DNA of 64,000 nucleotides from Cocos nucifera (lineage: Eukaryota; Streptophyta; Magnoliopsida; Arecales; Arecaceae), in assembly GCA_006176705.1 (NCBI GenBank), contig QRFJ01006390.1:186001-250000 (forward strand), written 5' to 3'. The notes below the pieces were generated by a model. That model was not told the origin of the DNA. It was given only the letters and a program-made list of their open reading frames with translations, and searched no databases. A program made the translations under genes and the position numbers. Below, piece by piece: positions 22,595 through 33,614 of the stretch (the stretch's first letter is position 1; each line of letters opens with the position of its first letter).

Positions 22595-25577
22595 CTAAGG
22601 TGGCTCGGGCTCTTCAGACTTCGGGCTATCGACTCCAGCCATCACCAAAGCTTCCTTCAATCTGAAGATCTCCTCCTCGAGCTTCTTCTTCTTATATAGG
22701 CCATCGATATACATTCTATTGGTGTACTCAAATTTGGCCTCGAGTTCTCACCATTGCTTTCTCAAGACTTTGGATTCAGCTTCGACATCCATGATGGCTC
22801 AATGCTCGCAGGTCAGCTAAAGCTTCAGCTGTTGAACTTTAGCTTTCTCCACCCCAACAATCTTCGAGAGCTCACCGACGGTCCTCCTCAAAGAGGCGAA
22901 CTCCTCAGATTTGCCGCTCGATCCAGTCTGTTGAATGCTATAAAACTTCCTTCAAAAATAGGTTGCCTCATCCCTGACAGCCTTCAACTCATCTTCAAGC
23001 CTGGACATCTTTCCTGCCCAGGTCACCTGGTAACTATTATGCCAGTCCTCAGTATCTTGCAGCTACTTCTGAAGCTGGGAGAACGTTTTTGACCAATCCC
23101 AATTATGCTAGGCTTCATTGGTGCACCACGGTGAACTCCCTTCCAAGAGATGAATCTTTTCTTTTGTCTTCTTAAGATCAACTTCAAGAGAGCCGATCTT
23201 CATTGTGAGCGCCCAAGACTTGTCGCTTGTGTTCTTTCAAAGTTCAGCAAGCTCCTTCTTAAAATTTTCTTCCCAAATGCAGAAGCTCGCAGAATCCTTC
23301 ATGTGTAGACTTCGGAGGCAAGTAACTTCTTTAGTCACCTCTGAAGCATTCTTCCGAGAGGTCTGAAGGTCGGTCTCAATCTTCTTCAACTTTTTTCTTA
23401 AATAGTAGACTTTCTTCTTTAAACCCTTTATCAAAGGCTTGAACGAAACTTTCTAAGGTAAGGGGTCGGCGTCAACTAGAGAAAGGGGGTCGTGGCCCTA
23501 GTTGTCGGAGGCGTTCTGAATCACATGCAGTGCAGAGTGTAAAGAAAAAAAAAGATTTACTTTCATTACTTCAAATATTTTTGGTACATCAAACAAATAA
23601 AGAAAGAAAAATATATAGATGTCAAAAGTTTAGACCTCGGGTGGCTCGCCCACTAGAGAGGTCGGGACATTCTCGGCCACCTTCGGCTCTTGGGCAGGCT
23701 CGGATACTGCACCTGCAGATTCTGAAATTTTTGGAGCAGTTTCAATGGCATGGGCAGCGGGGGCAACCTCGACGTCAGCATGCAAGGAGCCAGCTCTATT
23801 CTTTGGCTCCTCAATGAGAAAGTCCAGATCAATGTCGGGAAAGTTCTCGACGACCCACCCTAAGTAGATCTAGAATCCTTTCAGGAAAGATTCCTGGGCG
23901 AAGACTATTTTGATATCCTCCATATCTTTGGAGGACTTGAAGTCTTGTACGGCCCTCTTCATGGTGGCGTTAACCTACTCCTGCGCCTTCCTTTTCTCCT
24001 CCTTCTCCAAAGCTAGCTCGGCCCTCAGCTTCGCCACCTCTTCACACTCCTCTCTTAACTCATTCTGAAGGCATTCAACTTCAAATGAGTGGGTCTTCGA
24101 GGCAACCTTCAGAATGTCGGCATCAACCCGAGCCTTCTCAACTTCTACGTGGGCTTTTTTCAGGGCTCTAGAAGCTTCGGCCCGATTTTGGTTTGCCGCC
24201 TCAGAGTGGGCAAAAAGGTAGTATCCCAACTGCAAAATAAAAAATGAGTCAGAATCCTAAAAGATGCCAACTTTAAATCTTGAAGGGCATGAGGTCAAAA
24301 TCGGAAGAAGCCACTTACCTCTAAGAAGGCAACGAATAACTCGTCGAACCTCTTGATGTCGTTCTTCTGACGCATCCTTTCTATGATATGGGGAAGGATG
24401 CTCCCCTCCATCAGCGATTGGATGACCTCTTGGTCATCCAGGGAACCCTATTCTTGGCTAAGATCCTCTCCTTCGGAGTTCTTAGCCTTCCATCTGACTT
24501 TCTTGCCGATGGCCCTCTTCCTCTTCCTCTCCATGACTCTCTCTTGTCGAACAGGAGTAAGAGGGGCGGCCTCATCAGATGAAGCCAGGATCGATGCGAT
24601 AACGGTGGGCTCAAGAGCCGACATAGATTGAATTGGCACGGCTTGGCTCGACTCTCCAGTCTGAGCCTTCTTTTATGGTTCACTGAAAGGATCGTCTTTT
24701 CTCTTAAGAGTCTGAATTTTCTTCGTCAAGCGGTTTTGTTCCTCTGAAGTTTTCTACAAAAGAGATAAAGTTAGAAGATCAGCAGAAAGAATACCACCCA
24801 ACTGACTGAATATGAAGAACTATCTATTGTGCTAAGAGGACTGAGACCAAAATTGAATAAGATCTGCTCATCCAGAAGATTAGGGATCGGTGGAACATTA
24901 AAGAACTTTAGTTTATCGGCCAAACTCCGATCCTCATTTTCTAACCCAGGGGCTCGACGGACCAATTTCTTTATCTCACCCCACGGAGGAAGTCCTAACC
25001 CTAAGGAGGAATGGGAAATGAAAAGAAATTTTTTCTTTTAGCCGTGAACAGAGGAAGGAGCACCTTTGAGCAGTCCCTTCTTACCAAACTACGAAGATAC
25101 ATACCACTAGTCCTTGGCGGTTGGATGGCATTTGAAGGTGAAGAAGTTGCAAAATAAGAAAATGGTAGGTCAGACGCCTACCATGGTGCATAAAGAAAGA
25201 AATCCTATGATGAATCTAAAGAAATTCAATGCCATAGCGGTAAGAGAAATATTGAAAAACCTGAATAGGTCGACTATAAAAGGGGGCAAGGGTAACCTAA
25301 GCCCGATCCAAAGGATTTCGACATACAGATAGGTTCGACCAGGAGGGGGTGAGCAAACTCGGTCATCGGGCCTAAGGAGTTCAAGCTCGTATTCAGAAGA
25401 AATCCCAAATCGAATCTTAGCTAAGAAAAGATCGTCAGGCCGAAGTCTACAAGAAATGATTATAGGCACAAAAGAACGGGCCCACACCAAGGATTCAACC
25501 TCCTTAGGAGGCAGGTTCACTAAGGTTAGAGGGGCCAGGCTCCCAGAACAAGTCGATCAGGATCCCTCGCTAGACAT
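22595..25577 (-). pseudogene. Antisense extra ORF of a Tat-group gypsy element
   Basis: The candidate start is the ATG at 25575-25577 (M-S-S-E-G-S) and the stop is near 22595. It has two parts. At 25560-25170 is a region resembling the 'putative gypsy type transposon' domain (Pfam Transposase_28): L-P-P-K-E-V-E-S, then Y-L-Y-V-E-I-L-W-I-G-L-R-L-P-L-P-P-F and F-F-N-I-S...F-R-F-I-I-G-F-L. The rest is Glu/Lys-rich coiled coil (23975-24235 and 23237-23434). A clean intron is visible: donor AG-GTAAGT at 24318, acceptor TTTTGCAG at 24230 (89 bp). An additional antisense ORF between pol and the 3' LTR is known in this group; its role is unknown. Stops (one at codon 7) mark it as dead. Confidence 0.75.
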
Positions 25578-26206
25578 TTGGATCAAGGTAAAATCGAAGA
25601 ATTATTTCAAAAATTAGAAAAAATAAGATGTTTAAACTTTGACAAAAATAGAAAAAGCGAGAAAGCAAAGAGTGTAGAAATAATCCAAAAAAGTGTTGGA
25701 GGGCTGACTTAAATCGGCTGGAAAGAACAAAGAGATGATGAATGAAATGAAAATCGAATGGGGATGCGCCTGGAACCAAGAAAAATGGAGGAAGAAGCTT
25801 AAACTCTTGCACGGGATGGAGAAGAAAATCGGAGGAAGGAGATGATGATTTTAGAAGAAGTAAAGGCTCAGAGGAGGAGGATGGATTTAAGAAGCCCTTG
25901 GAATTCTAAGATGGTTATGATTGCGGATTTTCTCTAGCCAATCTTTGATCGACACATGTCCCACTTAGCATGGCAGAAAGCTTCCAACGGGTAGATTCTT
26001 AATAGCGCTGTACTTTGAGCAGACTTCTGATGGAGAATTCAAAAAATATCTCTTTGGGTCATCGTGCATTTATGAAGCTTCGACGCCAGCTCAATAAAAG
26101 CCAAAATTCTCCATCCAACCTAGATGCGGGAAACCCAACAGGATTGAAAAATTCTTTGAACTTCGACTATCTCCATTTTACTCCCATCCTTCAAACTTCG
26201 AATTCG
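25578..26206 (+). other. Non-coding stretch between antisense ORF and polypurine tract
   Basis: This is the gypsy 3' untranslated region. It would also carry the promoter of the antisense ORF. No conserved motif was recognised. Confidence 0.5.
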
Positions 26207-26222
26207 AAAGTAGGGGGACTAG
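26207..26222 (+). other. Gypsy polypurine tract
   Basis: AAAGTAGGGGGACTAG sits immediately before TGTTGGGATAAATCC, the LTR start. Confidence 0.85.
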
Positions 26223-27378
26223 TGTTGGGATAAATCCACATCTACTGAAGTTTGGCTAAGACTCCGACTCTTAATTAGTTCCATCTGGTTGTAGTTATAA
26301 AAATTGAACCTCAATCCACGAGAGTATTCGAACTCTGAATCATTATGAGATGGCCGACCTTCAATACTACAGTCAAATAATCTGATTGGCTAGGAAGACT
26401 GATTTTGGATTCGATAGGACATTGCGAATTTCTTCTTCAGACGAGCTTGAATAGTCAATGCTTCTGCCCCAGAAGAACCAACCAAGTCCCTGGCTCCTAC
26501 GCACTCCATCCAGTCGATCTCCTTTCGATGGCCTGTGTGGCCCCATTCGGATGAACTTTCTTGGATCCCCTTTTTGGTAGAATCTTAGTCAAACTCCTCC
26601 AACAGTCGAACTTCTTCTGAACTACCCCCAAACGAACTTCAACGCTTTATCGTTATTCACCAGTGAGCAACCCTGAGAATGGTCGAATCTCAAATGAATG
26701 GTAGAGACCAGTGTTTTAGTCGTGCTTCCCTATTGCGGCCATCAGTCAGTACTCAACCCAGGTGGACCCCTCACAGTCGGACTCCTTTTGGTTGGACGTC
26801 TTTTGAGCCTTATCGTCGATCAAACCCCTGTCGAACTTCTCTTTTGGCCGAATTTCTTCCAGCCGTCTGAAAGGACCACAGCGTACACCTTCAACATAGT
26901 GAATGAAAGCCAGCACATGGTCAATCCTGAGAGCCTCCGAACTCCTTCAAAATAATAATGTTCAAGAGCCCTTCATTGTCTGCAACTATTCTATCCGAAC
27001 TTCAGCTGTTGGATCTCCAACAGACCTACACGTCGCAACAATGAACACTATTCTCCGTAACAAACCCCACATGATTTCGAACGGCCCACTACCAAGCGGT
27101 TGGGGCTATCACTATCAGTCTGTTATAGGCTCCGAACTATAAAAGGGATCCTTCAGATATATTTTCTTCAGGCTCTTTTCTTCTTCTTAATACTCTATAA
27201 CTTTCTCTATTGAGTACTCCATTTTTGTTGGCCAAAAGAGCTGACTTGATCATCGAAGGATCTTGTCGGAGCTATCCCTTCAGGTTCTGGATGAGACTTA
27301 TTTTATAGATCACTAGCGGCAACCTCATCTTCTTCGACTCTAGCGCTTCTCCGACGATAACCAGATTTTACACCAATA
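26223..27378 (+). repeat. 3' LTR of the Tat-group gypsy element
   Basis: It begins TGTTGGGATAAATCC after the polypurine tract and ends near TTTTACACCAATA, where CCAATA looks like a mutated CCAACA (the mirror of TGTTGG). The length is about 1156 bp. It includes a good TATA box (27138). The exact end is uncertain by a few bases because the flank is also AT-rich. The ORFs inside it are not coding. Confidence 0.82.
27138..27145 (+). promoter_or_regulatory. TATA box of the gypsy LTR
   Basis: TATAAAAG in the 3' half of the LTR, the usual place for the U3/R promoter. Confidence 0.6.
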
Positions 27379-27730
27379 ATATTAATAAATTTATTATATT
27401 AAAATATTAGTATTATATTAATATGATAAATTATTATAAACTAATATTATATTATAATATATTAATATTATTTTTATATTAATATAAATATAATTTTATT
27501 ATTTATATAAAGTTTAGAAGAAAAAATATATAGTCTTATATCTATTAAGAGTATAATAGATATTTTATATTATTTTTTAGAAAAATAAATGCTTAGGCAA
27601 ACATAAACTACTCTTCAATAAGTCACTTTTCTATGATCAATCAAATATACTAAAATTTTATTTTTAAAAAATAACTTTTTAGAAAATTATTTTCTAAGAA
27701 GAAAAATTCTTCCTGCAAACCAAAGGAGTC
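27379..27730. mobile_element. Right part of the split inverted-repeat DNA transposon
   Basis: AT-rich DNA leads to an inverted-repeat arm ending AAACCAAAGGAGTCC. Its reverse complement resembles 4871-4970. The outer boundary is near 27727. Confidence 0.45.
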
Positions 27731-27957
27731 CTTATATATGGCAATGATAATTATAGCAGAGATGGAAGAGATGGGCCCATCATATTAGGCAATTACTAGC
27801 TCCAATAGCATATCAAAATATTTACAAAAGAAGAGAAAAATAAGAAAAAAATAGCAATGACAATGGATGAGGTATGGGTCGAGTTAGCCAATACTCCTAC
27901 CAACCTCGCAACTAAAAGCCCCATACCCAGACCCATCCTGTAGCTATCTTAGATCTG

Positions 27958-28625
27958 GTCAGATCAAGTCAAATAAAATACTCTATTGTCTATCATCTAT
28001 CTATTTGCATAGATCTTAAAGTACTCTATCTTTAGTCATTCATCAGCCTTTATAAATCTTAAAGTATTTCATCCTCTATCATCCATCCACTAATATATAT
28101 CTTGAAGCACTCCATCTTCTATCATCCATCCACCTATATAGATCTTAAAGCCCTTCATTCTCTATTATCTATTCACTTACATAAATCTTAAAGCATTCTA
28201 TCCTCTATCATTCATCTATCATACGAATTTTGAAGTATTTCATCCTTTGTTATTTATCTACTTGCACAAATTCCAAAGTATTCTATCCTCCATCATCAAT
28301 CCATTTGCATAGATCTTAAAGCATTCCATGTTCTATCATTAATTAACCTATACAAAATTTAAAATACTCCATCCTTTATCATTCATTTGCTTGCATAAAT
28401 CTTAAAATACTCAATCTACTATCATTCATATGCTTACACAAATCTTAAAGCACTCCATCCTCTATCATTCATCTATCTATATAGATCTTAAAGCACTTTG
28501 TCCTCTATTATTCATCTATTTACATGAATCTTAAAACATTACATATTTTATCATCTATCTACCTACATAGATCTCAAAGGACAAAGTTATTCATCCATAG
28601 GCACAGATCTTAAAGTGCTACTTTC
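27958..28625. repeat. 43-bp minisatellite (~15 units)
   Basis: Units of the type CTTAAAGCACTCCATCCTCTA followed by TCATTCATCTACCTACATAGAT begin at 28015, 28058, 28101, 28144, 28187, 28230 and so on, a constant 43 bp. Substitutions are common, indels rare. No link to a coding region is evident. Confidence 0.9.
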
Positions 28626-29233
28626 CTTCTCTTTCATTTTCTGCCAAAATAAGAGCCCCTTGCTGAGTTAATAGGAGGGTAGTTATGAAATTTTATAAAA
28701 GTTAAGCTATTAGATAACCCCCACGTGATAACATTCTCTAATGGCGATAAATAGCTAAGTCATTTTACAATAATTTTAAAATTTTAGATTTAATTGACAT
28801 GTTTTAAACTTTTATAGTCCAAGTGTAAATGGCTCACACCTAAGATCAAGGATGATAAACCTAAAATCAAGGATAATGTGGATGAAGATGATAAGATCAT
28901 CATGTTTGGTTGCACCATGATGATGCTGTGTGGTAGTGGTCCCAAATCACTTCCACTCCTTAAATCACCACCTAACCCAATGATGAAATATCTATCCTTG
29001 AGGTTAAGAATCCAAGATCACCTTCGGACATTGATCTTGAGCTAAAATTTAATAACAAAATAGCCCACAATCTAGCCAAAAAAAGGATATATCAATATAC
29101 CATTAATATATTATATCAATATTATATATCTGATATTATATTATATTGATATTATATATTATATTTATGATACATATTAAATTATAATATATTATTAGCA
29201 ATAATATTATCATATGATAATTTTATAATAATT
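28626..29233. other. Intergenic, AT-rich
   Basis: No gene recognised. Low-complexity TATATTATATTGATATTATATA stretches lie at 29090-29200. Confidence 0.6.
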
Positions 29234-30923
29234 TTAAAGATAAATTACAAGAGCACCCCCTTAATTTTAGTATAATTTTACTTATATCCACTCGACTTTA
29301 AAAAGTGTTAAACTAATCCTTCAAATTTTTAAGATATTCCAATATGGTTTTACCATTTATCTCTATTAATGGAATGATGTCATGTGATCATCATATGATA
29401 TCATCATTTTATAAAATGATCAAGCTATCCTTATATCTCTATCTTCTATCTCATCCATCCTCTCTGATTGCTTTCCTCCTCCTCTATTGTCGATGTCCTT
29501 TCTTCTTCCTCCTCTCATTCCTCCTCACCCTCTTTTCCTCCTCATTATCCTCCTTCAATAATTGAGATATCAAAACTTTAATAATTTTTAGCAAATTTTT
29601 TATAATTTATTCTTTTTCTAATCTCCTCCTTCTTTGCTCCAGTGCCTTCTTAGGTTCTGAAGGCTTTCCTTAGCTTCTATCCCCTTCTTGTTCTGAGAGT
29701 CATGCTATAGAGAAGAAAAGGTTGAGGTTGAATCTTTTGTTTTGTGGATTTTTTTTTTCTTTTTTTCTTGCTTGGATTTGGTTATGGTTTAGGTTTTGAG
29801 GGGGTCACAAATGGAGAGGGAGACAGAAAGAGAATAAGATGCTGGTGGGGTCACTTAGCTTCCTTCTCTTTCTTTCTAGCCTACTGTTACAAAGGAAAAG
29901 AGAGCTAAAGGCATGTGTTCATAACCCATTTATACTTTTGCCTCCTCTGATCTCCTTGCTTTGTTAGATTCATCTATTTCTCTTTTCTTTTGTATTTTAT
30001 TTCTTGATCTTCTATCTTGTGATCATGTCTCTAGGAAATTAGAGAGATGGTTCATTTTAGATCTAGTATATTATAACCAATATAAATAAAAATAAACATA
30101 GGCCGTATAACACGAGGAGTTAAGAAGAGAATAAAAAAAAGGGGTTCATTGATGAGTTTAGATGACTTGTTTAATAGTGGTCTCGGTGATGCTTGAGTTG
30201 TGGTTGATATCCCATATAGCAACTCTGTGATGCTTGCCGATGCCATCTCCCAGTTGTGCCTCATCTCCCCCTCCCTCTCCGAGCCTTTGCTTAAATCCCT
30301 AAGCCTCTCTCTCACCCTGGTAACCTCTCCCTCTCTGTCTTCTCCCCTCCCTCCCTGTATATTCATAAAGAAATTTTTTTTGTGAGCTTTTTTAGTTGAT
30401 TTCTATTTTTTCATCTTCTTGGTCAACAAGTAAATATGGATAGGCAAGGGGATAGGAGTCTATCATCTATTATCAATGGTGTAGCCATCTAGGATGGTAG
30501 TGGAGGATAGGATGTGGATAAAGTATGTAGGAACAAAAAAAATGAGAATGTGAGTAGATCGGAAAGAGACAACCTTGAAGGTGGCTCTAGGGATTATGAA
30601 GATCAATGTAGAGAGTGGGATGGGCGGTGATTGCCAAAAATTTGTTAAAGAAAGAAAGATAAAAGCAAGGAAGCTAAAAGGAAGAATCCTTGGAATTAGA
30701 AAGGGTATAGTTGGAACCCATTTCAAACCATTTATATAAGAGAGTGATAATTTTATCCATTATAATGGCAAGCTAACACCATCAATAGTTAAGTGAATAT
30801 CGAGACCATGATGAAATATTTCGATACCTATCAGAGTCGGTTTTGATACTTTTTTAAAATAGAGGGAGTATAAGTAAAATTGATCTAAAATTAAAAAGTT
30901 GTTTCTATAATTTATAACTTTAA
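29234..30923. mobile_element. ~1.7-kb terminal-inverted-repeat DNA transposon, non-autonomous
   Basis: The left end TTAAAGATAAATTACAAG, followed by CTTAATTTTAGTATAATTTTA and CTTATATCC, is matched by the reverse complement of the right end (TTAAAGTTATAAATTATAG, TTTAATTTTAGATCAATTTTA, CTTATACTCC). The arms stay similar over more than 100 bp, to about 29345 and 30800. No transposase motif is seen; the pyrimidine-rich interior ORFs have no recognisable domain. A clean target site duplication was not found, so superfamily is open. Confidence 0.7.
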
Positions 30924-31544
30924 ATTAGAATAAAAATGTCTTACTATACTTTATATTTATATAATAAAAATATTTAATATATTACTTCTATTTATCTTAT
31001 TTTTTTAATCAAAATAAATATTCATATTAATAAAAAATATATTATAAGTATAAATAAAAATATTAGTTTTATAATAATAATTAATATATTTTTATAGAAT
31101 TAATAATTTATAGAACTATTAAATATATTTTATGAATATATTAATTATTAAAAATATATTTATATTTTATTATAATATATTTTTATAAAATATATTATAG
31201 ATAGTTTTAGTATTATATGGTCAGTGATCTTAGATTTTCATAGAATATCAAATAGATTACTCATGGATATATATGAGGATTCTTAATCATTGGATCAAGT
31301 GATCTTAGATCATTAGGATTATATTAACATAAGATTCGAATCACCGATAATCTTAAATCACCATTATGATCCCATTTGGATCACCAAATATTACTAAAGA
31401 GAAAAATGGAGAAATTAAGGGATTTTGAAAGACGCTCTCATGTCACATGACATGGCTTGAGTCAACATGAACCATGGGAACCCAATGGAGAAATGGAATG
31501 TCATCATTTGATTGTGGGCAAATGCATCAAAGTGAATGCATGTT
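30924..31544. other. Intergenic, AT-rich
   Basis: Simple A/T sequence to about 31200, then unremarkable DNA. No gene recognised. Confidence 0.6.
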
Positions 31545-32550
31545 TGGAGGTGTGTTCATAATAGTCAAAAGTGATTTTGGATCTAAAAGTAAAATTTTGA
31601 ATATTTGGCTATAATTAACATAGTAAACTAGTGAAAAATCTTTGGTTCTAGTTTCAAATTAAAATCAACTTCCCAGTTGAGTTTCAAGTAAAAGTAGCTC
31701 TCCATTCCAAACATAAATTAAAAGCAGCTCCCCATTTAGCATGAAATGACCAAATTGCCTCTGTAGTTATAAAACAGTATAAAATAATACTGCCTTATTG
31801 TAAAATAGCACTGCCTTATTATAATATAATACTGTTTTATTATAAAACAGTACTATTTTATTGTAATGTAAGATTGCCTTATTATAAAAGAATACTGGCT
31901 TATTATAATGTAATACCATCTTATTGGAAAGTAATACCGTCTTATTATAAAAAGTACTATCTTATTGTAATCTAATATTATCTTATTAAAAAAAAATATC
32001 ATCTTATTATAATATAATACTATTTTATTAGAAAATAATACTATCTTATTATAAAACAGTACTGCCTTATTATAATACAATATTACGTTATTATAATATA
32101 ATACTGTCTTATTGTAAAGAAATATTATCTTGTTATAAAATAGTATTATCTTATTATAAAAAAAATACTATCTTATTATAATATAATAATATCTTATTGA
32201 AAAGTAATACTACATTATTGTAAAATAGTACTATCTTATTATAATATAATATTATCTTATTATAAAAGAATACTATCTTATTGTAATATAATATTATCTT
32301 ATTAAAAAATAATACTATCTTATTATAAAATAGTACTATCTTATTTTAGTGCTGCTTTATAATTGCAGGGATAATTCTATCATTTCATGCCATTTGTGGA
32401 GCTATTTTTAATTTATGTTTGAAATGGGGAGCTACTTTTATTTGAAAATTAAATGGGGAGCTATTTTTAAGTTAAAACTTAATGAAAAAGTTTTCACTAA
32501 TTTATCCTAATTAACAAGTAATTCTGAATCGCATTTATACTCCCTCAAAA
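31545..32550. mobile_element. Foldback/MITE-like element around a 21-bp array
   Basis: The left arm (31545-31770) holds AGTAAAAGTAGCTCTCCATT, CAAACATAAATTAAAAGCAGC and ATGAAATGACCAAATTGCC. The right arm (32350-32550) carries the same blocks in the same order on the opposite strand (AAATAAAAGTAGCTCCCCATT, CAAACATAAATTAAAAATAGC, ATGAAATGATAGAATTATCC). Arms are about 200 bp. Termini are set only approximately, and no duplication is evident. Confidence 0.8.
31768..32360. repeat. 21-bp tandem array (~27 units) inside the foldback element
   Basis: Units alternate between ACTGCCTTATTATAAAATAGT and ACTATCTTATTATAATATAAT types with an almost constant 21-bp period. Because 21 is a multiple of 3, one minus-strand frame stays open over 75 codons with a 7-residue Y-N-K-I-V-L-F repeat; this is a by-product, not a gene. 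Confidence 0.9.
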
Positions 32551-33430
32551 TGTGGTTTACATAAAGCTTATCTCTTTTTGCTTTCTATGGACATGGTACC
32601 ATAAGCTAAATATCGTATTTGCGAAAAATTTGTTTTTTTGAAAAAATTAAGTATCATCCTCTTAGTACCCATCTCAGATTATTTTTTTACTTTTTTCTCT
32701 GTCAGAATTTTTTCTTTCTTCAAATTAATCTCATCCTATCTCCGTTTACATCCTCGATTAATCTCCTCTCATCTTCATTTTTGTTTCTTGTTTCTGTTTT
32801 CTAAGATTATTAATCTCCTCTTATTTTATACATCTCTTCCAGGGCTATTATACTCCTCTTATCTCCATCTATGTCCCATTTTGTCTGACTTTTTTGTCAT
32901 CATGACTATTTCTTTCTTCATATTAATCTCATCTCATTTCCATCTATGTCCTTGATTAATTTTCTCTTATAGCCATCTACATCTCTCTTTTTTTTCTAAC
33001 TTTCAAACAATTAATTTTCTCTCATCTCTTCTTTTTTATTCAACTTTCTTGTCTACCATGAGTTTTTGCTAACTTTCTTGTGTATCAAGATTTTTTTTGA
33101 TTAATCTCTTTTTATCTTCATTCTTGTCTAATAATAAGAAGATAATTTTGAAAGAAATAAAAAAAGTCAGTAGCTAATTTTAAAATATATAAAATAATAA
33201 AATAATAAAATAATAAATTTTATATCTAAATAATTTTAGAATCATTCTAGATATTTATTTATTTTGATTATTTTATTATTTAAAAATAATTTTTTGGTCG
33301 GTTAATCAACATATATAGTAAATTATTTTTATAATTTTTAGATATTAACAGGCAAATAAAAAAACTACTTTATCTCTCTTAGCAGTTTTGGACATCAAAA
33401 TATAATTTTTATTAAATATTATTTTTTGGT
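32551..33430. other. Pyrimidine-rich degenerate repeats and AT-rich DNA
   Basis: From 32640 to 33130 a loose motif ATTAATCTCCTCTYATCTCCAT recurs irregularly. 33130-33430 is AT-rich. No gene recognised. Confidence 0.5.
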
Positions 33431-33585
33431 CAAAAACTATGGATCCCAAACATGTCCTAAATCAAAAATGGGAGCCGTGTTTGGAACTGCGGCGGTTTTA
33501 CCGTTCTGGCCCCGTCCCGGCCCACTGTTTGACGCCGGGTGGGATAAAGCATGGGATATTGTAATCTTCCCTTGTATTTTTAAGT

Positions 33586-33593
33586 TATATATT
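33586..33593 (+). promoter_or_regulatory. TATA box of the CCHC zinc-knuckle gene
   Basis: TATATATT lies about 60 bp ahead of a telo-box-like AAACCCTAGCC (33651-33661). This combination, with the abrupt rise in GC content from about 33470, is typical of plant promoters of translation- and RNA-related genes. It is supported only by context. Confidence 0.5.
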
Positions 33594-33614
33594 TGGATAA
33601 AGCTCACCGGTGGG

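Noticed and set aside
27958..28625. Regularly spaced repeats resembling a CRISPR array
   Set aside because: Units are contiguous with no unique spacers, in a plant nuclear context; it is a minisatellite.
31853..32080. 75-residue frame with a perfect heptad-like Y-N-K-I-V-L-F repeat
   Set aside because: A direct result of the 21-bp array being divisible by three; not a coding region.
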